From contig DATGKD010000195.1 of assembly GCA_035294855.1 (NCBI GenBank), positions 1 to 24,169 of the forward strand: a stretch of 24,169 nucleotides of DNA, read 5' to 3'. This DNA is from DATGKD01 sp035294855. Lineage in GTDB: Bacteria; Actinomycetota; Acidimicrobiia; Acidimicrobiales; UBA8190. Below the pieces are notes generated by a model that saw only the letters and a program-made list of their open reading frames with translations, was not told where the DNA came from and did not search any database. Position 1 is the stretch's first letter, and the number at the start of each line of letters is the position of its first letter. The translations under genes and the position numbers were made by a program. This document shows positions 1-7,802 of this stretch, piece by piece.

Positions 1-517
1 GGATGCCCGCATGGCGGATCTTGCGCTTGGCCCGCACCAGACGTTGCGCCATGGTCGACTCGGGGACGAGAAACGCCCGGGCGATCTCCGGCGTCGTCAG
101 CCCTGCCAGCGTGCGCAGCGTCAGCGCCACCTGCGCTTCGACCGTCAACGCCGGGTGGCAGCACGTGAAGATGAGGCGCAGACGGTCGTCTTCGATCCCG
201 CTGTCACCGACATCGTCGTGCGGGTGCGGGTCCGGTTCGTTGGTGCCGGCAAGCACGGCCACCTCCTGCAGCTTGGCGGCGCCGGTCGCGGACCTCCGGA
301 GACGGTCCATGGCCCGGTTGCGCGCCGCCGTGGTGAGCCAGGCGCCGGGGTTGCGCGGGACGCCGTCGCGTGGCCAGTGCTGCACGGCCAGCGCAAAGGC
401 GTCCTGCGCGCACTCCTCGGCGAGGTCCCAGTCTCCCGTCACCCGGATGAGGGTGGCGACGACGCGCCCCCACTCCTCGGCGAAGGCCTCGGCGACGGCG
501 GTGTCGACTGAACTCAC
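1..517 (-). CDS. ECF-family RNA polymerase sigma factor, ECF42/SigJ-like (3' end cut by window edge)
   Basis: Alternative sigma factor that would direct RNA polymerase to a small set of promoters. The visible 172 codons run from a GTG at 517-515 to the left edge. Region 2 is clear (AEECAQDAFALAVQHWP, then NPGAWLTTAARNRAMDRLRR, the promoter -10 binding part). Region 4 follows (LRLIFTCCHPALTVEAQVAL, then TTPEIARAFLVPESTMAQRL, a helix-turn-helix). The FTCCHPAL signature and the adjacent YCII gene are typical of the ECF42 group, whose members carry a long C-terminal extension; here that part lies outside the window. There is no convincing Shine-Dalgarno at the GTG. The reading frame stays open upstream through a 24-bp tandem repeat, so a longer N-terminus cannot be excluded, but homologues start near the chosen site. 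The YCII gene lies 73 bp upstream on the same strand and is probably co-transcribed. Confidence 0.9.
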   Translation of the reverse strand, partial: MSSVDTAVAEAFAEEWGRVVATLIRVTGDWDLAEECAQDAFALAVQHWPRDGVPRNPGAWLTTAARNRAMDRLRRSATGAAKLQEVAVLAGTNEPDPHPHDDVGDSGIEDDRLRLIFTCCHPALTVEAQVALTLRTLAGLTTPEIARAFLVPESTMAQRLVRAKRKIRHAGI

Positions 518-536
518 GGCGACGCAGGCGTCGACG

Positions 537-583
537 GGGCTCGCGGCGCCGGTGGCGTCTGGGCTCGCGGCGCCGGTGGCGTC
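537..583. repeat. 24-bp tandem direct repeat, two copies, between YCII gene and sigma factor
   Basis: Positions 537-560 and 561-583 carry the same unit, beginning GGGCTCGCGGCGCC; the second copy matches over 23 bases. It fills most of the 73-bp spacer between the YCII stop and the sigma-factor GTG. The length is a multiple of three and the sigma-factor frame is open across it (reading SPDATGAA-type residues), so it may be spacer DNA or part of an alternative longer N-terminus. Confidence 0.8.
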
Positions 584-590
584 GGCTGGC

Positions 591-938
591 TCACATCTCC
601 CAGATCGGCCTCACCTCGACCGAGCCGAGGCGAGCCCCCGGGATCTTCGAGGCGACTTCGATGGCTTCGTCGAGGTCCTTGCAGTCGACCAGGAAGAAGC
701 CGCCCATCTGCTCCTTCGTCTCGGCGAACGGGCCGTCGGTGGTGATGACCTCGCCCTCGCGGACCCGCACGGTGGTGGCGTCGGACGTGGGACGCAGGCG
801 CTCGCCTCCCTGCAGGACGCCCCGCTTCACCATCTCCTCGGCGAAGACTCCGTACTCGGCCGTGCCCGCCGCGGCCTCCTCGGGGCTGAGCGCGGCGTAC
901 GAGTTCTCGTCGCCGCAGATGAGCAGTGCATAACGCAT
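591..938 (-). CDS. YCII-domain (DGPF) protein, partner of the ECF42 sigma factor
   Basis: A 115-residue protein of the YCII/DGPF family, small cytoplasmic proteins of unknown chemistry encoded next to ECF42 sigma factors across actinobacteria and other phyla. The start MRYALLICGDE and the hallmark TDGPFAETKEQMGGFF (about residues 67-82) are present, and the protein is full length for the family. The ATG at 938-936 is fixed by a perfect AAGGAGG on the minus strand (944-950) with a 5-base spacer. The sigma factor follows after 73 bp in the same direction. The family is thought to modulate the sigma factor or to act in the pathway it controls; neither role can be read from this sequence. It is divergent from the quinone oxidoreductase at 1073, with 134 bp between the starts that probably hold both promoters. 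Confidence 0.93.
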   Translation of the reverse strand: MRYALLICGDENSYAALSPEEAAAGTAEYGVFAEEMVKRGVLQGGERLRPTSDATTVRVREGEVITTDGPFAETKEQMGGFFLVDCKDLDEAIEVASKIPGARLGSVEVRPIWEM

Positions 939-943
939 GACGT

Positions 944-950
944 CCTCCTT
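944..950 (-). promoter_or_regulatory. Ribosome binding site of the YCII gene
   Basis: Perfect AAGGAGG on the minus strand, 5 bases before the ATG. It is among the strongest Shine-Dalgarno sites in the window and settles the start. Confidence 0.8.
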
Positions 951-1072
951 GTGGTCGGTTGTTCGGGTCGGTCCCCGCCGCTACGACGAACGGCCGGCCC
1001 CCGATCGACAGCGATCCGGGTCATCCGACAGGAATTCACTCACCGACTCCGCCGTGACATCGTAAGGACCCG

Positions 1073-2041
1073 ATGAAAGCAGCCGTCTACTACGAAACGG
1101 GCGACCCCGAGGTCCTGCGCTACGAGGACGTCCCCGATCCCCAGGCCGGCCCGAGCGAGGTCCTCGTGCGGGTGGAGGCGATCAGCATCGAAGGTGGCGA
1201 CACCCTCAGCCGGGCCGGCGGCGAGCTCGCCCAGGTGCCGCACGTCGTCGGGTACCAGTGCGCCGGCACGGTGGTGGCGACCGGCCCGGACGTGACGTCC
1301 CTCAACATCGGGGACCGCGTGGTCACCGTGGGGCTCGACGGCTCGCACGCCGAGTTGCGGGCCGTGCCCGAGGGGTTCTGCTGGGTGCTGCCCGAGGCGA
1401 TGTCGGCGGAAGAGGGCGCGTGCGTTCCCGTCCCCTTCGGAACGGCCGACGACTGCCTGTTCGAGTTCGGACGGCTGCAGGCCGGCGAGACCGCGCTGAT
1501 CCACGCGGGCGCGAGCGGCGTGGGCATCGCCGCCATCCAGATGGCCAAGCGCGCCGGGGCGCGCGTGCTCGCCACCGCCTCGCGCGACGACAAGCTGGCG
1601 CGCCTCGCACCGCTCGGCCTCGACGAGGGGATCAACTACACCACCACCGACTTCGTCGCAGAAGTGCGGGCCCTCACCGGCGGCCGGGGCGCCGACGTCA
1701 TCGTCGATTCGGTGGGCGGGCGCACGCTGCAGGGGAGCCTGCTCGCCCTCGCCTACCGGGGCCGGTGCATCACCGTCGGGGACGCGGGCCGCGGCGGTGG
1801 CAACGCGCTCGACGTGTCCACGCTGCGGCCCAACAACCAGAGCCTCATCGGCTACTTCATGGGGGCGGAGCTGCTGCTCGACCCGAGGCCGCGCCGGACG
1901 ATCGCCGGTCACCTCGCCGCTATCGCCGCCGGCGACCTGCAGGTGGTGATCGACCGGCGCTACCCGCTGTCGGAGGCGGCCGCGGCGCACGCCTACGTCG
2001 AGAGCCGCGAGGCGTTCGGCCGGGTGCTGCTCATCCCGTAG
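1073..2041 (+). CDS. Zinc-independent quinone oxidoreductase / MDR-family alcohol dehydrogenase
   Basis: A 322-residue cytoplasmic NAD(P)H-dependent reductase of the medium-chain dehydrogenase family, quinone oxidoreductase branch. The N-terminal GroES-like half is visible (YYETGDPEVLRYEDVPDP, then GYQCAGTVVATGPDVTSLNIGDRV). A Rossmann half follows, with the nucleotide-binding loop GASGVG at residues 146-151 and IVDSVGG further on. The Cys/His set of zinc-dependent alcohol dehydrogenases is absent, as expected for the quinone-reductase branch. The C-terminus YPLSEAAAAHAYVESREAFG...L is typical and the length is normal. The ATG has AAGGA at 1064-1068, four bases upstream. The true substrate (quinone, enone or other) cannot be told. 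It diverges from the YCII/sigma pair and may share control with it. Confidence 0.92.
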   Translation: MKAAVYYETGDPEVLRYEDVPDPQAGPSEVLVRVEAISIEGGDTLSRAGGELAQVPHVVGYQCAGTVVATGPDVTSLNIGDRVVTVGLDGSHAELRAVPEGFCWVLPEAMSAEEGACVPVPFGTADDCLFEFGRLQAGETALIHAGASGVGIAAIQMAKRAGARVLATASRDDKLARLAPLGLDEGINYTTTDFVAEVRALTGGRGADVIVDSVGGRTLQGSLLALAYRGRCITVGDAGRGGGNALDVSTLRPNNQSLIGYFMGAELLLDPRPRRTIAGHLAAIAAGDLQVVIDRRYPLSEAAAAHAYVESREAFGRVLLIP

Positions 2042-2052
2042 GGCGCGCGCTC

Positions 2053-2068
2053 GGGGCCCTCCGGCCCC
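2053..2068 (+). terminator. GC-rich hairpin after the quinone oxidoreductase, possible terminator
   Basis: GGGGCC-CTCC-GGCCCC forms a perfect 6-bp stem with a 4-base loop, 11 bases after the stop codon. No T-run follows, so intrinsic termination is uncertain; U-less hairpins are commonly proposed in high-GC actinobacteria. Confidence 0.35.
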
Positions 2069-2157
2069 CACCGACAGTGGTCCCATCAAGGGCACCCTGA
2101 GCGTTCACAGGATGGTGCCGGCTTCAGGGTTCGCCCAGGTCAGCCGACATCTCCATC

Positions 2158-4947
2158 GTGGTCTGGGCGCCTCACGACCGCGAAGGACGGGGTCGATTCG
2201 GTCTTCGCCTGCGTGCGCGGCTCTTCGACCCCATCAACGCCAGCGTGCCGGTGCTCGTCGCGCTCTTCTGCCTGGCCCGGCCGTCGGGACTGATCGCCGA
2301 CATCCCGTACTGGTCGATCGCCGCTCTGCTCGTCTCCACCCTGCTCGTCAATTCGGTGGGAGGCGCCCTGTGGTCCGACGCCACGTCGGGGTGGCGCCTC
2401 GCCGCCCGGGTGGGGGTCGAGATGGCGACGATCGCCATCGTCGTCTACGGCATCGGCTGGGGGCCGATCCTCGCCATCGGCTTCGTCTACGGAGCGGCCG
2501 ACACCATGCGGACCGTCGGGTCGGCGGCCACCCGGCCCGCCATGGTGTGGACGCTCGTGTGCATGGGGCTGGGCCAGCTGGCGGTCTTCCTCGGTCTGGC
2601 GCCCACGCTCGTCCACCAGCCGCTGGTGCACGGGCTCTCCGCCCTGGCCGCCCTCGGGGCGCTGCTCACCATGAAGCTCCTCGACTGGTTCGCCCACGCG
2701 CGCGAGACGAGCGAAAGCCGCTTCCGGGCGCTCGTGCAGCACGCGAGCGACATCATCATCGTGACCGACTCGGCGGGCCAGCTGAACTACGTGAGCCCCG
2801 CCTTCGACCGCATCCTCGGCTTCTCTGCCCGCGAATTCGGCAACCGCCCCGCGAGCGAGCTCATGCATCCCGACGACCTCGCGCGGTTGCGTGCCGAGAT
2901 GACGGCCGACGCCTTGGCCGCCCAGGGAAACGGGGGCTGGCGGACCGAGCTGCGCATGCGGGACGGGGCGGGGGCGTGGAAGTGGTTCGAGTCGACCGTC
3001 ACCGACCACCTGCAGGACCCGAACGTCCGGGGCATCGTGGCCAACCTGCACGACATCAGCGCGCGCAAGGAGGCCGAACTGGCCCTGCGCGAAGCGCACG
3101 AGCGGTTCCGCTCGGCGTTCGAGAACGCTCCCATCGGCATGGCCATGGCCGACCTCGAAGGCCGCGTCATGCGGGCGAACCCGGCGTTCGGGAAGATCGT
3201 GGGGCGCCGCTCGGTGGAGCTGCCCGGCCTGAGCCTCCACGAGCTCACCCATGCCGAGGACCGCGAAGCCACCTCGGCGGCGATGCGGCGGCTCACGACG
3301 CAGGAGACCGACGGCTACCGCATCGAGAAGCGCTACCTGCATGTCGAGGGCCACGAGGTCTGGGTCTCGGTGAGCCTGTCCTGCGTCCACAACGACGACG
3401 GGCCGCTGTACCTGATCGCACAGGTGGAGGACGTCACCGAGCGCCGGGCGCTGCGCGAGCGCCTCGCGTACGCGGCGATCCACGACCCGTTGACACAGTT
3501 GCCGAACCGGATCCTGTTCATGGACCGTCTCGAGGTGGCCCTGTCGCGCGCTGTCCGCCAGAACCGCCAGGTCGCGGTCATCTTCATGGACCTCGACCGC
3601 TTCAAGCTCGTCAACGACAGTATGGGCCACGCGGCCGGCGACCGCCTCATCGAGATCGTGGCGGACCGTCTGCGGGCGACCGTGCGGCCCAACGACACCG
3701 TGGCCCGCTTCGGCGGCGACGAGTTCATCGTGTTGTGCGAGGACGTCGTGGGGGAGTCGGTGGCGCTCGGCCTCGCGGACCGCTTGTCCGGCGCGCTGGC
3801 ACAGCCCGTCGTCCTCGCCGAGGGCGAGGTCTTCGTGTCGGCCAGCATGGGCGTGGCGGTGTCGCGTCAGGTCGGCGATGCGAGCGCCGGCGGCGACCCG
3901 GACGACAGCGCGGCCAGCCTGCTGCGCGATGCGGACACCGCCATGTACCGCGCCAAGGAGCTGGGCCGCGCCCGGACCGAGGTCTTCGAAGAGGCGAGCC
4001 ACGTCGTGGCCCTCCAACAGATCCGCACGCGCAGCGAATTGCACCGCGCGCTCGAGCGCCGCGAGTTCCGGGTCTTCTACCAGCCCATCGTCGAGGTGTT
4101 GAGCGGCCGCCTGGCGGGGGTCGAGGCGCTCGTCCGCTGGCAGCACCCCGAGCGTGGGCTGCTGCACCCCGGTGAGTTCCTGTCGACGGCCGAGGAGAGC
4201 GGGCTCATCGTGCCCATCGGTGCGCTCGTCCTCGAGGAGGCGTGCCAACAGCTGGCGATCTGGCACGCCGAACGCCGGCGCCAGGGCATCGCTCCGATGT
4301 CGCTCGGGGTGAGCGTCAACCTGTCGCCCCGCCAGCTGGTGCAGCCGCACTTCGTCCACCAGGTCGCCGACATCCTGCGGTCGACGGCCGTCGACCCCGG
4401 CGCGCTGTGGCTCGAGATCACCGAGGGCGCCCTCGCCGGCGACGCGGCGCAGACCATCGACACCCTGGAACAGCTGCACGCCCTGGGCGTGCGCCTCAGC
4501 ATCGACGACTTCGGCTCGGGATACGCCTCCCTCGGCTACCTCCGCAGTTTCCCCGTGGAAGCGCTCAAGATCGACCGCAGCTTCGTGGACGGCCTGGGGC
4601 GCGGCACCGAGGACTCCACCATCGTCGGTTCGGTGGTGGCGCTCGCACGCTCCCTCGGCCTGATCTGCATCGCCGAGGGGGTGGAACGATCGGAGCAGAT
4701 CAGCCAGTTGGTGACCCTGGGTTGCGACTACGTCCAGGGCTTCCTGCTCGGCGTGCCGCTGCCGGCCGACACCCTGGGCGACGCCATGTGCGACGACCTG
4801 AGTGCATGGGCGGTGAACGAGGCGCCGCTGTTCAGCGAGGCGCTCGGGAGTGGGTCTTCCGAGGGGGCCCCTGCCGGGATGCCGGCCTTCGTGGTGCCGC
4901 CCGGCGTGGTGCCGCCTCCGGACACGCTCGTCGACACACGCGGGTGA
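2158..4947 (+). CDS. Membrane-anchored PAS-PAS-GGDEF-EAL cyclic-di-GMP synthase/phosphodiesterase
   Basis: A bifunctional c-di-GMP enzyme of 929 residues. Residues about 30-175 form five or six membrane segments. A PAS sensor starts near residue 189 (FRALVQHASDIIIVTD) and a second near 317 (FRSAFENAPIGMAMADLEG). The diguanylate cyclase domain has an intact GGDEF at 519-523 and an RxxD inhibitory I-site (RPND, 510-513) five residues before it. The phosphodiesterase domain has EAL at 656-658, NLSPRQL, LEITEGAL, IDDFGSGYASL, LKIDRSF and CIAEGVE, so its metal and catalytic residues also look complete. Both activities are therefore possible, with the PAS or membrane part setting the balance. The GTG at 2158 is the longest reasonable start but lacks a clear ribosome site. 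Internal GTGs near 2243-2252 (SVPV) would shorten the N-terminus only before the first membrane segment. It stands alone, with 116 bp before it and 54 bp after. Confidence 0.95.
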   Translation: MVWAPHDREGRGRFGLRLRARLFDPINASVPVLVALFCLARPSGLIADIPYWSIAALLVSTLLVNSVGGALWSDATSGWRLAARVGVEMATIAIVVYGIGWGPILAIGFVYGAADTMRTVGSAATRPAMVWTLVCMGLGQLAVFLGLAPTLVHQPLVHGLSALAALGALLTMKLLDWFAHARETSESRFRALVQHASDIIIVTDSAGQLNYVSPAFDRILGFSAREFGNRPASELMHPDDLARLRAEMTADALAAQGNGGWRTELRMRDGAGAWKWFESTVTDHLQDPNVRGIVANLHDISARKEAELALREAHERFRSAFENAPIGMAMADLEGRVMRANPAFGKIVGRRSVELPGLSLHELTHAEDREATSAAMRRLTTQETDGYRIEKRYLHVEGHEVWVSVSLSCVHNDDGPLYLIAQVEDVTERRALRERLAYAAIHDPLTQLPNRILFMDRLEVALSRAVRQNRQVAVIFMDLDRFKLVNDSMGHAAGDRLIEIVADRLRATVRPNDTVARFGGDEFIVLCEDVVGESVALGLADRLSGALAQPVVLAEGEVFVSASMGVAVSRQVGDASAGGDPDDSAASLLRDADTAMYRAKELGRARTEVFEEASHVVALQQIRTRSELHRALERREFRVFYQPIVEVLSGRLAGVEALVRWQHPERGLLHPGEFLSTAEESGLIVPIGALVLEEACQQLAIWHAERRRQGIAPMSLGVSVNLSPRQLVQPHFVHQVADILRSTAVDPGALWLEITEGALAGDAAQTIDTLEQLHALGVRLSIDDFGSGYASLGYLRSFPVEALKIDRSFVDGLGRGTEDSTIVGSVVALARSLGLICIAEGVERSEQISQLVTLGCDYVQGFLLGVPLPADTLGDAMCDDLSAWAVNEAPLFSEALGSGSSEGAPAGMPAFVVPPGVVPPPDTLVDTRG

Positions 4948-5001
4948 CCAGCGCGTCGTCGTCCCGGTGGGCGCCCGGACCTGGCGGGGCATGCTGTCGC
5001 C

Positions 5002-5754
5002 ATGGCCAAGATCGTGATCGTGACCGGGGGCAGCCGCGGCATCGGCGCCAGTTGCGCGGCGACGTTCGCCCGAAGGGGCTGGGACGTCGCCATTTCGTTT
5101 TCGTCCGACGACAAAGCCGCTGATCGCGTCGTCGAGGAGGTCAGCGCGCAGGGGCGCCGCGGCGTGTCGTGCCGTGCCGACGTGTCCTCGGAAGCCGACG
5201 TCGAGCGGTTGTTCGCATTCGTCGACGACGAGTTGGGCCGCGTCGACGCGTTGGTGAACAACGCCGGGATCACCGACGTGCCCAGCCGGCTCGAGGACAT
5301 GGACGGTGCCCGTCTCACCCGCGTCATGGCCGTCAACGCCGTCGGTCCCATGCTCTGCGCGCGCGAGGCGATCCGGCGGATGTCCACCCGCCCCGACCAC
5401 GGCGGATCAGGGGGCGCCATCGTGAACGTGTCCTCGGGCGCTACCCGTGTCGGGAGCCCCGGCGAGTACGTCGACTACGCGGCGTCCAAAGGCGCCGTAG
5501 ACGTCCTCACCATCGGGCTCGCCCGGGAGGTGGGCCGTGACGGCATCCGCGTGAACGCGGTGCGCCCCGGGGTCATCGCCACCGAGATCCACGCCCGTGG
5601 CGGCCAGCCCGACAAGCCGGCGCGGGTCGCCGAGACCGTGCCCCTCGGCCGAGCGGGCGAGCCCAGCGACGTGGCCGAGGCGATCGCGTGGTTGTGCAGC
5701 GACGAGGCGTCCTACGTGAGCGGTGCGATCCTCGACGTCACCGGGGGACGGTGA
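5002..5754 (+). CDS. Short-chain dehydrogenase/reductase, FabG-like
   Basis: A 250-residue classical SDR, a cytoplasmic NAD(P)-dependent oxidoreductase. Features seen are TGGSRGIG at the N-terminus (dinucleotide binding), VNNAG (strand 4), catalytic Ser145 (NVSS), Tyr159 and Lys163 (YAASK), and the C-terminal VSGAILDVTGG common to 3-oxoacyl-ACP reductase-like SDRs. The Ser-Tyr spacing is 14 residues, one more than in typical FabG. The length is full. The start ATG follows a G-rich stretch (GGCGGGG) about 12 bases upstream, a weak ribosome site. SDRs of this type act on 3-oxoacyl thioesters, sugars or secondary alcohols; the substrate cannot be predicted. It lies on the same strand as the c-di-GMP enzyme with a 54-bp gap, with no obvious functional tie. 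Confidence 0.92.
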   Translation: MAKIVIVTGGSRGIGASCAATFARRGWDVAISFSSDDKAADRVVEEVSAQGRRGVSCRADVSSEADVERLFAFVDDELGRVDALVNNAGITDVPSRLEDMDGARLTRVMAVNAVGPMLCAREAIRRMSTRPDHGGSGGAIVNVSSGATRVGSPGEYVDYAASKGAVDVLTIGLAREVGRDGIRVNAVRPGVIATEIHARGGQPDKPARVAETVPLGRAGEPSDVAEAIAWLCSDEASYVSGAILDVTGGR

Positions 5755-5803
5755 CTCACCGAGAAAGGTGACCGACCAGCGCGATACTGGCGTCCACCAC
5801 GAA

Positions 5804-5833
5804 AGCGGTGATCCGGCGGTTCGGTTCACCGCT
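5804..5833. promoter_or_regulatory. Perfect 8-bp inverted repeat upstream of the membrane/coiled-coil gene
   Basis: AGCGGTGA (5804-5811) and TCACCGCT (5826-5833) are exact reverse complements separated by 14 bases, in the 144-bp gap between the SDR and the gene starting at 5899. It could be a terminator-type hairpin for the SDR without a T-run, or an operator. A TTGACG box at 5838-5843 lies just beyond it, but no good -10 partner was found. Confidence 0.4.
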
Positions 5834-5898
5834 CGGGTTGACGAAGGTACCGAGGCGGAGCGTCCTCGTCGGCGGTGCCTCGTGGGGGGCTCCGGGTC

Positions 5899-6348
5899 AT
5901 GGCGGGCAGGCGGTCGAGGCGTCGAGTGGTCGCGCTGGTCGCCGCTGGTCTCGCCCTCGGTGCGTTCGTCGTGGTCACCGACGTCCGGGGCCGCGCCGAG
6001 GCGAGCCGAGCAGCCGACGCGCTGTCGACCGCGCACGCGCACCTCGACCGCGTCCGCGCCGGGCTCGCCCGCGACGGCACCCAGCTGCGCGCGTCGAACG
6101 CCGAGGTGCAGAGCCTCGACACCACCGTGTCGCAGGACAAGGCGTCGCTCGGCACCACGAACGCCGCCATCGCCTCGACGGAGGAGGGGCTGTTCTTCGG
6201 CGGCTACGACATCGCCGCGCTCGGCTCGTGCCTGGGGGGTGTGACGCAGGCCCTCGACCAGGCCGCCGTGGGGCAGACATCGGGCGCGCTGTCGTCGCTC
6301 GGATCGGTCGCCGGCAGCTGCGGCGCGGCCAAACAAGGCGGAGGGTAG
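5899..6348 (+). CDS. Small membrane-anchored coiled-coil protein with two conserved cysteines (unrecognised family)
   Basis: A 149-residue protein of no recognised family. A basic N-terminus (MAGRRSRRR) leads into one membrane segment or uncleaved signal at about residues 10-26. A helical heptad-like region follows at about 30-95, then a short C-terminal module DIAALGSCLGGVTQALDQAA...GSVAGSC with two cysteines. The next gene begins with the same layout (MAGRARR, a membrane segment, a helical region, then DLATLGTCVSGVQQAEADLQ...GQVAPSC), so the two are paralogous over the whole length of this protein. That parallel supports the ATG at 5899 over an in-frame GTG at 5875. The following gene starts 7 bp after the stop, so the two are almost certainly co-transcribed. 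Most of the protein should lie outside the membrane. A structural or partner role for the GH43 fusion is an inference. Confidence 0.75.
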   Translation: MAGRRSRRRVVALVAAGLALGAFVVVTDVRGRAEASRAADALSTAHAHLDRVRAGLARDGTQLRASNAEVQSLDTTVSQDKASLGTTNAAIASTEEGLFFGGYDIAALGSCLGGVTQALDQAAVGQTSGALSSLGSVAGSCGAAKQGGG

Positions 6349-6355
6349 GACGACG

Positions 6356-7741
6356 GTGGCGGGTCGGGCCCGCCGGTGGGCGTTGGCAGTGATTGCGGTG
6401 GCGCTTCTCGCCTACGGCGTGGTCGACGACCTCATGACGCAGGTCCGCTTACACCACACCCAGGTGAGCGTCGGCGCGACGCGCGCTGCACTCCGCCGGA
6501 GCACACACCGCCTGGCCGACACCGACCGAACGCTCGCGCAGGTGACGAGCCGGAAGGAGGCCGACCAGACGACGGTGAACGAGGTGTCGGGCGAGCTGGC
6601 CAGCGCTCAGGAGCAGTTGGGCAAGGCGAAGCAAGGTTTGGAGCTCCAGAACCTCGACCTGGCCACCCTCGGCACGTGCGTGTCCGGCGTGCAGCAGGCC
6701 GAGGCCGATCTCCAAGCGGGGCAGCACCAGCAGGCGATCGCCGCCATCGGCCAGGTGGCCCCGTCGTGCCAGAACCTGCAGAGCGGCGGGCCCGGCGGGC
6801 CCGTCTACCCCTTCGACTTCCCCGACCCCGACGTCATCGACGCGGGTGGCACGTACTTCGCGTACGGCACGAACGCAGCCGGCGGGAACATCCAGATCAT
6901 CCAGTCGGCGGACCTGGCGCACTGGACGACGGTCGGGGACGCGCTTCCGAGGCTGGCGTCGTGGGCGTCGCCCGGTTCGACGTGGGCGCCCGGCGTGGCG
7001 CACCGGGCAGGTCGCTTCCTCCTCTACTACACCGCGCTGGACGCGTCCGCGCCCGGTGCCCGGCAATGCATCTCGGTGGCCACCGCCACCAGACCCCAGG
7101 GCCCGTTCACGGACGCAACGAGCGCACCGCTCGTGTGCCAGAGTGCCCTCGGCGGGTCCATCGATCCCGCGCCGTACACGGGGCCGGGCGGCAAGCAATA
7201 CCTCGTGTGGAAGTCGATCGGCGGCTCGGGTCAGCCCGCGACGATCTGGGCGCAGGCGCTCGCGGCGTCGGGGACCGCGTTCGCGCGCGGCACGACGCCG
7301 GTCGTGTTGCTCCGCCCGACCCAATCGTGGGAGGGGGCGGTCGTGGAGGGCCCGTTCATGTGGAGCGTCCCCGGTGGCTACGAGCTGTTCTACTCGGCCA
7401 ACAACTGGAACACCGCCTCCTACGCCATCGGCGTGGCCGTGTGCTCCGGTCCGCTCGGGCCTTGCACGAAGCCGTCGTCAGGCCCCGTGTACGCGTCGCA
7501 GGCCGACCTCGAGGGTCCCGGCGGGGCGTCGGTGTTCATGGACACGAGCGGCAACGGATGGCTGGCGTTCCACGGGTGGCTCCCCGGCGCAGTCGGCTAT
7601 CCGAACGCGCGTCTTCTGTTCCTTCGGCCGCTCTCGTCGCTGGGAGCACTACCCGCCGTGCCCGCACACGGGGGGGCACCTTCGCCCGCGTCGCACCGGG
7701 GGCACCGGCCCAGACATCGCCGGGTGCACCACGCCGCCTAG
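6356..7741 (+). CDS. Membrane-anchored GH43-family glycoside hydrolase with N-terminal coiled-coil module
   Basis: A 461-residue protein. Residues 1-145 repeat the plan of the preceding protein: MAGRARR, a membrane segment at about 8-23, a helical stretch, and the two-cysteine module LGTCVSGVQQA...VAPSC. A Gly/Pro linker leads to a five-bladed propeller of the GH43 type from about residue 150. Candidate catalytic residues are Asp157 (FPDPDVID, general base), Asp270 (SIDPAPY, pKa modulator) and Glu331 (VEGPFMW, general acid). Propeller phrases such as YFAYGTNAAGGNIQI, FLLYYTALD, YELFYSANNW and WLAFHGW also fit. The family mainly hydrolyses arabinose- or xylose-containing glycans; the actual substrate is unknown. 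The catalytic domain should face outward. The GTG start has GGAGG overlapping the upstream stop region, giving tight coupling to the 5899 gene. The C-terminus ends in a basic Arg/His-rich tail. Confidence 0.85.
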   Translation: MAGRARRWALAVIAVALLAYGVVDDLMTQVRLHHTQVSVGATRAALRRSTHRLADTDRTLAQVTSRKEADQTTVNEVSGELASAQEQLGKAKQGLELQNLDLATLGTCVSGVQQAEADLQAGQHQQAIAAIGQVAPSCQNLQSGGPGGPVYPFDFPDPDVIDAGGTYFAYGTNAAGGNIQIIQSADLAHWTTVGDALPRLASWASPGSTWAPGVAHRAGRFLLYYTALDASAPGARQCISVATATRPQGPFTDATSAPLVCQSALGGSIDPAPYTGPGGKQYLVWKSIGGSGQPATIWAQALAASGTAFARGTTPVVLLRPTQSWEGAVVEGPFMWSVPGGYELFYSANNWNTASYAIGVAVCSGPLGPCTKPSSGPVYASQADLEGPGGASVFMDTSGNGWLAFHGWLPGAVGYPNARLLFLRPLSSLGALPAVPAHGGAPSPASHRGHRPRHRRVHHAA

Positions 7742-7788
7742 GTTGGCTGGCGGTCCGAGGCAGCCTCGCCCGAGCCGGGCGGGCTCGT

Positions 7789-7793
7789 GGAGG
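7789..7793 (+). promoter_or_regulatory. Ribosome binding site that sets the cupin start
   Basis: GGAGG lies 9 bases before the GTG at 7803. The open frame extends far upstream inside the GH43 gene, so this site decides the true start. Confidence 0.65.
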
Positions 7794-7802
7794 TGGTGCG
7801 AC

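Noticed and set aside
11..511. Plus-strand open frame at the left edge
   Set aside because: The minus strand encodes an unmistakable ECF sigma factor over the same bases; the plus frame is its shadow.
2140..5400. Long minus-strand open frame opposite the c-di-GMP enzyme
   Set aside because: The plus strand encodes a full PAS-PAS-GGDEF-EAL protein with intact motifs; the opposite frame shows no recognisable domain.
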